Both the position numbers and the translations under genes were made by a program. A stretch of 64,000 bases of DNA from Pleurotus ostreatus/Saccharomyces cerevisiae fusant (Eukaryota > Opisthokonta). This document shows, piece after piece, positions 1 through 11,529 of the stretch (position 1 is its first letter; every line of letters begins with the position of its first letter). The notes beneath the pieces are model-generated. The model was not told the origin of the DNA and ran no database searches. It was given only the letters and a program-made list of their open reading frames with translations. The stretch spans positions 1 to 64,000 of the forward strand of contig JAMQCK010000036.1 in the NCBI GenBank assembly GCA_024196135.1. Reading direction: 5' to 3'.

Positions 1-176
1 GGCCCTGCGCGACGCGCTGAGGCCGCTGCCCGCTAGCCCTGCTTTCCTAGGCGATCGGTTCGCGGCCGGGGCGACCTCGCGCTACGCGCTGAGGCCGCCG
101 CCCGCCGATCCCTGGACGGTCAGTATCGCGGCCATGGCGGCCCTGCGCTACGCGCTGAGGTTGCTGCCCGCTGACC
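1..176. repeat. Diverged tandem repeat, ~70-bp unit
   Basis: Three imperfect copies of a GC-rich unit share the core ACGCGCTGAGG (positions 12, 84 and 150), each followed by a CCGCTGCCCGC-like stretch. The spacing is 72 and 66 bases. The array runs off the left edge, so its full length and copy number are unknown. No coding potential was recognised. Confidence 0.6.
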
Positions 177-1532
177 TTTACTATTATAACTACATAGCGC
201 AGCCCTGGGATCGCGACAGACGTATCCGGCGCTGCCTCACGGCCAGCGACGATACACTGGCGCAGCCCAGGGCCTGCAGCCCTATTACTTCTACCTAGCT
301 ACTGCTACGTTAAGTCCGAACGCGGACTATCACGCCCGCATCACACCTTCATTTGAACGGCCACGCAGCGGCCATAAACCTGGACCAAGCCTTCATGGTA
401 GGCGCCACCTAGCTGAAGTGAGCGCCAAATATACTTCGGATCCAGCACGTCAAACATAAGACTACCAAAGGTGCCCATCGGAGCGCAGTCCTTCAAGAGG
501 ACTCAGGACCCTTATTATCAGCGCATGGGCGTCCGATTGGTGTGCAGTGTGACAGGCAAAGAGTAAGCAGATATCTTGGAGAGGATGCGGACCGATTTAG
601 CGAGTCCATTTTTTGAGAGCGTGCGAGCTATGAAGAGCGCATGACTCGCACGATGAGGAGAACCCGGTCAAATCGCATGAATTTGCCCCAATGTTACTAG
701 ATCTGGGGCCGAGATCAGTTTCAAGCATCATCAGCGCACCAAAAGGGCACAGTTTAAGGAACTTCCTATCGTCGAGCAAGACTTTTAGGAGAGGTGGAGC
801 TGAGGCGAACTTGCTCGGCGCTGCTGCCAAACGGCCAAATCAACGTCGTTACTACGTCTTGCTTTCGATATGGTCTTGACCGGCTCTTCGACTTAAAGTA
901 TGAGAGACTTGGCAAGATTTATGGTACCCGCAGCCAAAGGCAGAGGACATGAAGCCCACAGCTGTGGTTGCGCTGGTGGAAGCAGAGGACAAGGGCACGG
1001 ATAATGTTCGGCAAATGCCGATACACGTGCTACGGTGCAGTTTACTCCGAGAGGAATTTGTTGTTCTTTATCCAGAGCCCACCATCATCGACAAACTGAC
1101 CCCCTCTTCTCTTCCGTGGTAACCTTGATGACATCTACAAGCTCCGTTGTTATTTTTTGCCGTTGATGATGGACGCTCCTTCGAATCACCACGGCAGAAC
1201 ACTGGCTTCCTGACCTGCCTCCGTCGGGCTGCGAGTCGCGTCAGCTCTCGACTCCTCCTCAAGAGAGACGGCTTTGCACACATATGAAAGAGTAGAATTA
1301 CCGCCGGTGCTTGCTCAGCTAACTCGTTTGCTCGTCACGAGATCGTGCTTCCCACCTGCCGCACCGAAGGCGAGCCTGCCGTCATCCGCGAGTTTCTCTC
1401 TTGACCTCATCCCTCTATCACCCGTCATCTTATCGGCCTAATTGCAGGTTACTCTCACTGGTTCTGACTTGGGATTGCTTCCACAATTTGATTCCTCGCA
1501 CACCTATCCGTTGTCTCCAGTCGATCATCTTC
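177..1532. other. No gene recognised
   Basis: Only short open frames without family resemblance or a consistent splice pattern are present on either strand. The last 150 bases are presumably the promoter and 5' UTR of the DM9 gene that starts at 1533. Confidence 0.4.
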
Positions 1533-2671
1533 ATGGATTCCTCTTCCTCGGCCGACTCCTCTAGCCCCCTTCCGACATCCGGATACAGGATTCCCATCTC
1601 GTCTGCTCGGGCGTTTCCCGCAAAATTAGAAGGCGTGCGCATTGGTAAGTCCTTCGAAGCCAGCGCAGGACGGTCTACGCGTTGGCGTCGATGCACGGAA
1701 GCCGTCCCCGCTGTCTCCTCAGTGCTATCATTTGTTGATACTCCCGCCTCGCGGACAGCATCATACCCACCAGAACTTGGAACGCCCGTCTGCTATGACT
1801 TGGATGGGAGCCCGGTCTACATCGGGAGCGCGCTGTTAAAAGACAGCGTCCAACCGTGCAAAATTATGACACAGATGCAAACGGTAAGTTTACGTTTGCC
1901 TGTGCTACCAACCATTCGCCCGCTAATCAGCTCACTGCTTTACTTCCTCGTAGCTGCACGTCCCAGTGCCGTCCCCCGATATCCCGGGCCCGCTAGCGCA
2001 CGCGCCAATTCCTCCGCCGACCGATCAGATCCTTCTCATCGACATCCTTATTCTTCGATATGCCTCGGTGCCATACGGCGGCACCGAACTCTTGCATACT
2101 GGCCGATACGAGCTGCTGCCCTTCCTACCGATGCAGATGGAGTGGGTGAAGACGTCAAATGGGAGAGTGCCGGAGGGGAAGAAAGCAGTCGACGGCGGGT
2201 GAGTCCAAGGACTTCGTTCTTGTTTTTCTAGCGCCCGTTGCAGGTCCCTCAATTCACGGATGCTACGTACTCTGCGCTCGACCCCTTCGCCAGGCTCCCT
2301 ATATTGTTCTTTCTGCATGCTTGACGCAGTGCATCATTCTGTTCGGCTCACATGTCCCCATCCACCAGCTACGAGTCCTCCGGTCACAAGCTTTATCATG
2401 CACTGGGGACGATCAACGGTGTAAGAGTGCCCGGGAAGACTGGGGAGCATCTGTGAGTCTGCGTCTTTGGACCCGGTAGTGTGAGTACGCTATCCTCTGT
2501 GACCGTCTCTCATGATACAGCCCTCGTACTCATGTGATCCGCTGAGCAACTTTCTAAATCGCGGCTCAGGCGAAGAACTGACCTCTTCTGCCCAGCGGCC
2601 GCGCCAACTTTCCGCTCCTCGGAAAGGAATATCCGTTGAAGGAGGACTACGAAATCTTGTGCTGGCGTTAG
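1533..2671 (+). CDS. DM9-repeat (DUF3421) domain protein
   Basis: No biochemical role is assigned to this protein; in animals DM9 domains bind carbohydrate. Five exons are predicted (1533-1644, 1723-1883, 1954-2198, 2369-2452, 2596-2671), which join in frame to 225 residues. Two DM9 units can be seen. The first has DLDGSPVYIG and a PCKI motif, then VPYGGTELLHTGRYELLPF. The second has GRVPEGKKAVDGG joined by splicing to YESSGHKLYHALGTI, VPGKTGEHLG and the terminal DYEILCWR. The Gly-Gly-Tyr and Glu-His-Leu-Gly junctions restore the family pattern exactly, which supports the introns even though intron 3 is long (170 bases). There is no clear signal peptide; the N-terminus is Ser-rich. The family call is strong, while the first exon and start are less certain. 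Confidence 0.78.
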
Positions 2672-3000
2672 TTAAAAATGAAGGTAGTTGGTATCTAGTG
2701 TGAGAGTCGATATCGTGTATGTGTAACATTCTGGTCAGCATCATAACACCGTTCGCAAGTGGAAAAGTACAGCAGAGGTGCATATAACTGCGAGAGCCGC
2801 GAAGCCCGCGAGCGGAAGCAAATCTGCAGGCACAACGGCGGTCGGACCGGTCGACAAAATGGGCGACCCTGATTGGACCCCGCTTGCCATTGTTCTTTTC
2901 TCGGGCGCGACGCTGGCGTCATGCGCGTCGTCACCGGTTCAGCAGGGTGTACCCCAGGGAAGGCCAGCGTATATGAGAAGGAGAAGATGGCAGGCCGCGC

Positions 3001-5327
3001 ATGCGATTCCTTCCCCTCCCCCGTCTTCCACGTCCGCTAGCCCTCAGACCGCTGTACTCCCGAACAATGGCGACCAAGACCATAGCCGTGCTCAACGATG
3101 CCGACTTGAAGGATGGTCAGATGTGCGTGAACTGTCCCTTGACGGAGAGCTGTGACTTATCGACTCTTGACTGCAGGAAAGAGGTTGAATTCGAAAACGG
3201 CAAGGTCCTTGTCAGCCGCTTGGGCGACAAGCTACACGCGACGAGCGCGTTCTGTACTCATTACGGCGCCCCCCTTGCGAAGGGTGTCCTCACGTCTGAT
3301 GGTCGTGTCGTATGGTACGTGGTCGCGTTCCGATAGCGCATATATGCACCCTGACGCACGATCTACAGTCCTTGGCACGGAGGTGCGCCTTACCCTTCGC
3401 TGTCTCACCGCTTCGAAAGCTCAACTTCCATCAGCCTGCTTCAACATTTGCACTGGCGACATCGGTTTGTTCCCCTCCCATTTGTGTCTCGTGCTGGCTA
3501 ATTGTCTGGCAGAGGACGCACCGGCACCAACCGCGATTCACTCCTTCAAGGCCGAAGTCAAGGATGGCAAGATCTACGTCTCCGCCGACCCTGCGAAGAC
3601 GACTAAGGACGAGATGTCCCGCCCGTCAAAGCTCCTTAGTACAGGCACGGAAGGGACGGGGAAGGGCGTCGTTATAATCGGCGGTGGGAGTGCGACATTC
3701 CACGCCATCGAGAGCTTGCGAGAGGTGAGTAGGCAGAGCTTGGTGTGCTTCACGTATCGACGTTTCCGCAGCATGGCTACCCTCAGCCCATCACCGTCAT
3801 CTCGAAGGAGCCGCATATGCCTATTGACCGGTGGGCAGGACTGCATTGGTGTTGCCGACTGTACTTACACTTTCGACAGGACGAAGCTGAGTAAGGCTCT
3901 CATTACCGACGCGTCCAAACTTGAGTGGCGCAACGCGTCCGACCTTAAGATCCGCTACAACACCAACTTCCGCGTCGGCACTGTGAGACCCATACGCTCG
4001 TCCCAATCTCTTACACCATACTTATATTCCTTCAGACGGCTTCCTCCATCAACTTCGCCTACAAATCCGTCACCCTCGAGGGCGGCGAGACCATCGAGTA
4101 TGACAAGCTCATCATTGCAACCGGCGGGCAGCCGAAGGTCCTACCCCTCGAGGGCGCAAAGTCGGAGAACGTCTACACTTTGCGCGGCGTAGAGGATGCG
4201 AAGAAGATCGACGCGGGTGAGTACCGTGGTCTAATGTACGCCGTTAGAGACGCACATCAGCTCACATTCCATTCCTTTCAGCCGCGCAAGAAGGCAAGAA
4301 GATGGTCGTCATAGGCTCCTCCTTCATCGGCATGGAGGTGGTCGGCGCGGTCGCGAAGCGCAAGCTTGCCTCTATCGACGTGATCAGCACGGAGGAGGTC
4401 CCCTTCCAGGCGGTCCTTGGCAAGGAGGTCGGTGCGGGATTGAAGAAGGTGCGCATATACGGAGACCTGTTCCTTCTACCATGCTGATTGTCACCCACAG
4501 TACTACGAGGGCCAGGGTGCCAAGTTCCACATGCAGGCCGACATCGCAAAGATCGAGACCACCGACGGCAAAGCCAGCGCCGTCGTACTCAAGTCCGGCG
4601 AGAGCTTCCCCGCGGACTTCGTCCTCATGGCCGTCGGCGTCGCGCCTGCGACGGAGATCCTGAAGAAGAGCAACGTGCCGCTGGAGGAGGACGGGTGTGT
4701 GAAGGTGGACGAGTACCTCAAGGTTCCCGGTCTCGAGGAGGTGTATGCGATTGGCGACATTGCGATGTACCCATATAAGGGGGAGTACAGGCGGATTGAG
4801 CACTGGAACGTGGCGGGGAATCACGGACGCGCGGTGGGGAAGACGATTGCGGGGAGCCCGCAGCCGTTTGAGAAGGTGCCGGTGTTCTGGAGTGGACGTG
4901 AGTCTGAGTGTTTGTGCTATTTGAACGCCTTGCTGAGATCAATATCTAGAGGGCGTCCGGTATTGCGGTCTTGGAGCCAAGTTCGAAGAGGTCATCGTGC
5001 AGGGTGACCCGTCGTCAAAGGTACGTTAGCTACAGTCGTTACCCAATCTAGCGAGTGGTGCTGACCGTACCCTCAGTTCGTCGCGTACTATGTCAAGGGT
5101 GGCAAGATTGTCGCGGTCGCGAGCATGAAGACCGACCCTGTGGTCTCGCATTGCTCGGAGCTGTTGCGACTCGAGCTTATGCCGACACCGGAGGAAATTA
5201 AGGCAGGGAAGGTGAGAGTGTTCTGTTGCTCCTCCCTTCAAGCGGCCCGCTGACGGTGTTCTTCCTCCAGGATATTCTGTCAGTCGATATATCGACCGTC
5301 GGCAGTCGGGCGAAGGTCGGCGCTTGA
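3001..5327 (+). CDS. AIF-like Rieske/FAD-NAD(P)H oxidoreductase
   Basis: This is a flavoprotein reductase with an N-terminal Rieske [2Fe-2S] domain, the architecture of AIFM3/Nfrl proteins. It probably passes electrons from NAD(P)H through FAD and may act at mitochondria. The Rieske ligands are visible: CTHYGAPL, then CPWHGACFN after splicing of the intron near 3314. The FAD-binding GGGSA follows at about 3680, then the second nucleotide fold GSSFIGMEVVG near 4315, then the YAIGDIA motif typical of FAD reductases near 4745. About ten short introns are needed, including one at 3123-3176. The ATG at 3001 adds an Arg-rich, acid-free leader resembling a mitochondrial presequence; the ATG at 3067 is the alternative cytosolic start. 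The protein ends VGSRAKVGA. The family call is firm, the physiological substrate unknown. Confidence 0.9.
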
Positions 5328-5870
5328 ACCATAATGTTGGACACGCAAGGAATCTTCGATATAAACACACGCAATACGATGTACACTAGCATTCGGAATG
5401 AAGAACAATTGGAACTCAGACGTGTGTGGGGTGCTTCAGGCTGGCTATGCAACACGAACCTCCCGGACTTCGACGTGAGTGGTTGTTCGACAGCGGATTT
5501 CAGAGCGGCCAAGGTACGTTACGGTTTCCAGAGGGTCAGAAGACCCATCGCCTGCAGATTGACTCACTCAAATGCATTGAAGATCGCCGGTTTCCTCGCA
5601 TCAACCTTCATCGATCTGCAGATGCCATGCTCGAGCGGCTCGAACACCCCGCGTCTCTTACGCGCGACGCGGGGGGATGTTACCAAGACGCTGCATAGCC
5701 CAGTAAGCACAATGAATGTCTGGAGTAACTTCAGCCCTATCCGCAGTTTCGTATGCGATGTGGGGCGATCTGCGCGTGTTGTGTACGAGCGCTCGAAGGC
5801 GTGGACGCATAAAAGCAACTTCGTCCTACCATAAGCGCGAGACGCGCAGAACTCATACCCCTTCCCTCCC
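5328..5870. other. Intergenic, no supported gene
   Basis: This is the 3' flank of the AIF-like gene and the promoter of the aminotransferase. A 166-codon frame is open at 5334-5834 but resembles nothing and lacks supporting signals. Confidence 0.45.
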
Positions 5871-7691
5871 ATGGCAGATGCACAGGCGATTACACCAGCA
5901 CCATCGACGGCGATGGAGGTGGACGCGGACGATGAGCTTCGCGCTCAGTATGCACACTTCGACCGGCACATCAACCGACTGTCGCGTCGGCGCGTACCAA
6001 GTCCGCTTAAGGATATCTTGCAGTTCATCAACCTGGATGGCATGATCAGTCTAGCGGGAGGTGAGCAGGCGTGCCAAGCTATTCGCTCAATCGTTTTCTA
6101 ACACTCTTTCTTGCTCCAGGTCTGCCGCATCCGAGCCTGTTCCCCTTCGACTCGGTGCATGTGTTCACGTACGATTTTGCAACGCGTATGGCGACGAACC
6201 CGTCAGAGATTGCGATGGTGAACGTATGCGTGGAAAAGCAGCCTTCGAGTCACAGCACAGACCTTCGGACAACGCTGCAGTACGGTGAGCGCATTGATCA
6301 ACCGGTGCTTCAGAATCAGACATTGACTGAACTCCTTCGTTAGGTCCCTTCAACGGCATCAAGCCTATCATGGACTGGATGCATGCCTTCGTCGAACGCG
6401 TATATGCACCAGGCTATGCGGACTGGCAGTTGCTCATGGACGGCGGAAGCACGGACGGGTGGGCGAAGGTCGCTGGCATGCTGCTCGACGAGGGTGACAC
6501 CATCCTCGTTGAGACGCATACTTTCCCTTCGAGTCAGGCGCTTTGGGTTCCGATGGGAGTTACGGCAGTACCAGTCGACATCGACATGCATGGACTTGTC
6601 CCGGAGGCCCTTGCTCGTACGTTGGACAATTGGGAGACCGAACGCCCGCACGAGCGCAAACCAAAAACGTTGTACTGCGTCCCCGTTGGGCATAACCCGG
6701 TATGAGGTTGCTTGTCATCTGTAGGCGAGGTACTGATAACAAGCTACCTTAGACCGGGTCGACGCTTGCTGCAGACCGGAAGCGAGATATATACGAGATC
6801 TGCGTGAAGCACGACATCATCATTGTCGAAGACGACCCGTATTACTTCCTGCAGCTGCCCCAGTACCACCCTGGTGGCGATCGCGCCACACCTTCCGAGG
6901 GCCCCACACCCGATGCCTTTCTTGCCAGCCTTGTACCCACCTTCTTGCACTTCGACCGCGAAGGACGTGTCATCAGGCTCGAGACGGTCAGCAAGACGCT
7001 CGCGCCGGGATTCCGGCTGGGCTTCATCATCTCCAACCCCTTCTTCCACGAGCGCTTGGGGCGCGCGACGGAGGTGTTGACGCAGACGGCGTCGGGCTGG
7101 AGTCAGGTCGTATTCTGCGAGCTTGTGCATACATGGGGGCAGGATGGATACGTCCGCTGGCTTGCTGGTATCAGCGAGACATATACTGTGAGAAGAAACT
7201 GGATGGTGCGTGCTTTTATTTACTTGTAGTCCACTCCTGCTGACGATTTTGTGTAGTGCGATAGCCTCGCTGTGCACTTCGATATAGACTGGGACGATGT
7301 GAGCTCAGCGGGCGTTCAAGCGTACCAGAAGGGGACGCAGTGCTCCCAGCGCCTCTTCCGCTTCGTGCCGCCCAGCTCGGGGATGTTCCTCTGGATCGAT
7401 GTCGACCTGCGTACGCACCCTGCATGGGAGCGGATAAGCGCCGCCGATACTTTCGGTCTTCCCGCTGAGGAGGTATGGGCAACTGCATTCTGGCGGAAGC
7501 TACTCGACGCGCGGATACTACTCGCACCCGGGACATACAACAAACCGTGGCAGGGTGAAGGGCGATCTGCGATGGCGAACGTACCGGGGCATGCCTTCTT
7601 CAGGCTTACCTATTCGTCGACTCCGCAGGACGAGATGGACGAAGGAATCCGTCGGATGGCGCAAGTCTTCCAAGAGAACTGGTCGGCGTGA
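5871..7691 (+). CDS. PLP-dependent aminotransferase, Aro8/AAD type
   Basis: This is a fold-type I aminotransferase of the aromatic / 2-aminoadipate / kynurenine group (class I/II), transferring amino groups between amino acids and 2-oxo acids. Visible motifs are LDGMISLAGG, LPHPSLFPFD near the N-terminus, the HNPTG motif made by splicing across the intron at about 6700-6752, EDDPYYFLQLPQY (cofactor-binding Asp/Tyr region), and ETVSKTLAPGFRLGF, whose SK lysine should form the Schiff base. The C-terminal domain carries PPSSGMFLWIDVDL and FFRLTYSS. Five introns are predicted and the stop is at 7689-7691. The ATG at 5871 gives a short acidic N-terminal extension usual for fungal members. It faces the oxalate decarboxylase tail to tail, 158 bases away. 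The exact substrate cannot be read from sequence. Confidence 0.92.
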
Positions 7692-7849
7692 GGTGTAGCA
7701 TGTCGATTGTATAAGGGAAGAACAGAAGTGCAATAAATAGTCTAATCCATTGCTGTCGTCTAAGATTCATGATCATACAGTTGGACACATATGCAAGCTG
7801 AGGCCCTCCGGGCGACATTAGTACACCTCCATTGGTTGAGTGTTGCTGA

Positions 7850-10449
7850 TTAGCTGCTGCCCGGCACGACCCTGTTCTTCGTCTTTGAAAGAGCCGCGAC
7901 GGTCTCGTCGTCGACGCCGAAGTGCGCCTTGACGATTTCCGGCGGCGTAAGGGCAAGCCACTGCGTGAGGCTGATGTCCTCGAACTCAGCTGTTGGACGA
8001 TGTGAGCGGTCACACTCAGTGAAAGGCTAGGAATGACGAACAAGAGTCGGTGATCTCGAGGAAGCGCGCCGTCGTGTTACCGATGTTCTCGACGTAGTGG
8101 CCGGAGCTGACGGGAACGTAGCCGATGTCGCCAGGAGACATGTCGTATGTGCGGGCTGCGGTCTCGGTGAAAACCGAGAAGCGGCAGTCGCCTTCTCTGT
8201 TAGGGCTTTGAGCACTCGGAAGTACAATCTCAACAACAATAAACTCACAGGAAGAAACTCCACTCATCGGCGGTCGTGTGCCAGTGCAGTTCCCTTCAAG
8301 CCACATCAGCATTGAAACTGGCCAAGACTGTCACGCTGGACCTACCGCATCGCACCAGGCTCCAAAGTGACCTCCGCGGCGGAGAAGGCCGTCGAGATCT
8401 TGAAGGTGGAGGAGTCGACGGTGCGGACTTTCCCACCCGCAAACTCCTGCACCGGGTCCTGCGACCAAGGGTACACGAATGGGTCCGGGATCTCCCCTTG
8501 AGGGTTCATGGGTGTGACGGGAGGCTCTACCGGGGCCTAATCGGGGATGGGTCAACGGCGCTCAAGGACAATCGTTAATGTAGAACTGACCTCGCCAGGG
8601 AAGATGTACAGCTGCTTTGAAGGGATGCTCGAGAACTTGTCCGTCCCGGTGACGCCGAAGTTCTTCTGGATTACGGAGAATGGGACGTGGGACAGCCCTG
8701 GTATATAGCGTCAAAACCATGTTGAGGGCAGGCGCCCAACGCTCACAGTCGGTGACCAAAAAGGTCTTGGCTGCGTCGAAGAGACCGGTCTTGAAGATCA
8801 GCAAAAATTCGGCGGGACCGTCGCCTCTGTGGACGGTGAGTAAGGGGGGAGTCAATCCAGTGCGCGTACGCACGTCGCCTGGAGATGGTGACCTGAGATA
8901 TCATGAGCTCATTTCAGTCTCAGTCGAGCTTCTGTCAGACGTACCAACGCCAGGAGGGAAGTACCATAGATCTCCGGTATTCTGATCAACGATGAGCTCA
9001 ATGCGTGGGTGATGATGTGCGCATGACTGACCGCCGTCGCGAATGTGCTTCTGCCTTGCTGGTCTACGGCGGAGACCTGTGTCGTGCCCTGTACAGGGCT
9101 AAGCACCTGACTCGGATGTGCGTATATGGGAACGGCCTCACGTTGATGAGATAGACCCATTCTGCAATGGTATGCCAGTGCATCTCGCGGATAGCCCCAG
9201 GTTCGAGGTGGACTGTGTCGTCATGAACATCGTGCGTATGGCTGAAAAGCCAAATGAACGTACTGATAGCTCCGGCCATTTCTAGCAACATGGTGAGCCT
9301 GAGAGCGCGACGCCAGGAACATGATGAGCGCTCACCATCCGCAAGGGGCATAACAGTCTCGTCGGCTTGCCGCACCCATCCGCCGGACAGTAGGCGCATC
9401 GGGCTCAGGGATAATGACCATTTGGCCGCTCCGACGTTTCCAAAGTCGGTAGAAGGAGGAGCTGCGTAGGAAACGTGAGTGATTGAAAAGGAGTAAGATT
9501 TGGCTAGGACGAACCGAGAAAGTCAGGGTTCTGGTGGTCAAGCAGTTCATTCGAAGGTCCGGCGAAAGGAGCTGAGAATCCGTCAGCGCTAGGCAAGCCG
9601 GAAACATGAGCGAGGAAATACCTCCTATGCCCCCTCTGACCGGTTGCGCATCGGCGGTAGAATCATCTAGCGGGTCCCACGCCACACCGTTCGCAGCCGT
9701 AGCTACGGGGTCCACGGTTGCACTGAGGGCCTGATCGTGTGCACGGAAGACGTTTTCCGACCTCGGAAAACGCAGCCAAAAGTCTTCCGAAGGAAAACCG
9801 TTGGACGATTGGGCACCATCACGCTTCATCACGCTTTGCCGCGTGTCGTCACGCTGACCATACCCGGTGAGCAGGTCATCGTGCGGCGTGTCGCCTCAGG
9901 CCCCTTCGGGACATTTCGGGCAGCGTCAACGGTGCTACACCCTACGAAGTCGGATATGCATTCTTGTTACGCACAAGCTACTAGGCGCTTATGTACATTC
10001 AAATTACCTCAAAATGCGAAAAATATGTGTCCGCGCCTGATCTGCGCGTTGTCGATGCGTCGAACAGCGAGCAGCGTGCACTCGGCGACGTCGAGGATGT
10101 GAGTCGCCATCGCGCAGCTAGACGCCGCGACGTGACGCTTGGGTGACATTTCTGGTGACTTCCGTGACTGGGTTTTCCGTCGGAAGATGGAAAACATCTT
10201 CCGTGCACACGATTAGGCCCTGACTGGCGTCACGCTGTACGCACTGGCTGCACTACCCGAAGGTACAGCCGACGACGATGCTACCGACGCCGAAGGTGCC
10301 GCCGCGAAGGCAGAAGACAATGCAGACAAAGATGCCGCCGGTCCTCCCACTAGCGATACCGACGCCGACGCGCTAGCGTCAGATGCAGGCGCAGGTGCCG
10401 CGAGGGCGCCGCCAAAGAGCAGGAAGCTGAAGCCGAATGGGGAGATCAT
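7850..10449 (-). CDS. Secreted bicupin oxalate decarboxylase with element-bearing intron
   Basis: The enzyme splits oxalate to formate and CO2 in a Mn-dependent reaction and acts outside the cell or at the cell wall. Fifteen predicted exons total 1413 bases (470 residues), all in frame. The N-terminus is a signal peptide (MISPFGFSFLLFGGALAAPA) followed by an Ala/Ser-rich propeptide. Cupin 1 has MHWHTIAEW and a later His in PPGVGHHLQ. Cupin 2 has LHWHTTADEW and SSGHYVEN. Both therefore keep the His-His-Glu-His metal set. Family landmarks GGWVRQ, GDLWYFPPG, FEDISLTQW and LALTPPEIVKAHFG are present. Two coding exons are only 18-19 bases (9264-9281, 8874-8892). The second-most upstream intron, 9723-10240, contains an inverted-repeat element; if it is not spliced, translation stops inside the element at VRA. 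Oxalate decarboxylase is the best family fit; substrate is not proven. Confidence 0.9.
9726..9758 (+). repeat. Left terminal inverted repeat
   Basis: This is the left end of the 496-bp element. It pairs with 10189-10221 in inverted orientation, 31 of 33 positions identical by eye. Confidence 0.82.
10189..10221 (-). repeat. Right terminal inverted repeat
   Basis: This is the right end of the 496-bp element. Read on the minus strand it supplies AGG GCC TAA directly after the secreted-leader exon of the oxalate decarboxylase, which is an in-frame stop if the element is retained. Confidence 0.82.
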
Positions 10450-11529
10450 GTCGCTGGCCAGGAATAGGAGGGAGCGCAGTGGAGCAGATCCCGCAGGCTG
10501 GTGAGAGCTAATGGCGCGTGTAGGACTCTTATAAGGACGCCCAGCGCGTCGATGGGGCCCTCAGCAGTGGCTGTCATTCCGAATGGCGCAAGCAGAATGT
10601 GGCTGACGACTCCGGGTTGCGGTGTTCGCGTGCGAGAGTCGCGGTCGAGGGTGTTCACTCCATGCTTGTGGCCAGCTGTAATCCGGAGATCCATCAGCAA
10701 TGTCTCCCGCGGGCTCTCAGATTCGCTGGCTGAGGGTGGCTGACCATGAGCAGGTATGGTGAGACGATAGATTGTGGAGGTAGAGGCGTCGACGGCCCGT
10801 AGCATGTGGTATGAATCGGTGAGCTGGCTGCTTCCTAGTGTGATAAGGCGAACAGCTGGGTGGAAAAGCACTGATAAATGCGATATTTAGCACGTTTGCC
10901 GCAGAGACATGCGAGACAGACATGCTTACCTGCTGATACTAAGCGGGTCTTCGAGCCTGTTTCAAGCGGAAAGCCCATGGCGAAAGATACGCCATGACGA
11001 ACTACTATGCGTGCAGTGCTTTGCTACACGTCAAGGGACGCCGTGAGAACTCTGATATCCGAGGTCATGTCAATGCTCTTGTGAGCTGGCTAAGGTCAGA
11101 TCAATGATAGAGTATGATTACCGGTCGCGACGGTGTTCAGTCCGTAAAGGGTGAGTCAACCGTCCTTTCAGCAGCGACAGAGGTATATATCCCAGTAGAT
11201 CAGTTAGATCGACTCACACTTCGTCCTAGAGCAAGGGTTGGACGAGCGTATACTCAGTGACGATAGGCTAATATTTCGTACGGATCGTACCCTGCACCTG
11301 TATGTGCTGGCGTCACGAAATCAGGCACCTTCGCGGATACAGCGAATCGCTCGGCCAGCTGCCTCATATCACGCTTCTCTTGGCGCATGCTTGAGGGATG
11401 ACGAAGGTGCTTGCTCAACTCTCGATGGATAAATGTTGGAAGTTCGGGTCAAGAGCGTACGGCCGGCCACGAGCCACGGCGTGATTCGGCAGATGCCGAA
11501 ATTCGGAATATCACGACATCCCAATTCGG
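10450..11529. other. Divergent intergenic region, no gene seen
   Basis: This lies between the start of the oxalate decarboxylase (minus) and the TcdA-like gene (plus), so it should hold both promoters. A 141-codon minus frame at 10446-10871 has no family likeness and overlaps the decarboxylase leader, so it was not called. Confidence 0.4.

Larger units (their letters stand above)
9726..10221. mobile_element. MITE-like inverted-repeat element inside gene
   Basis: A 496-bp non-coding block is bounded by terminal inverted repeats. The left end, AGGGCCTGATCGTG followed by TGCACGGAAGACGTTTTCC, matches the reverse complement of the right end over 33 bases with two mismatches. It begins exactly where the signal-peptide frame and the mature frame of the oxalate decarboxylase part company. 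The flanks read CACTG on the left and GACTG on the right, an imperfect possible target-site duplication. There is no transposase frame, so it is non-autonomous. Each terminal repeat also holds a small internal palindrome around TTTTCCG...CGGAAAA. The superfamily cannot be assigned. Confidence 0.8.

Noticed and set aside
5334..5834. 166-codon open frame after the AIF-like gene
   Set aside because: It starts in the 3' flank of that gene, has no family likeness and no separate promoter or splice support.
9737..10102. 121-codon plus-strand frame within the inverted-repeat element
   Set aside because: It has no transposase features and includes the terminal repeat itself, so it was judged a chance frame.
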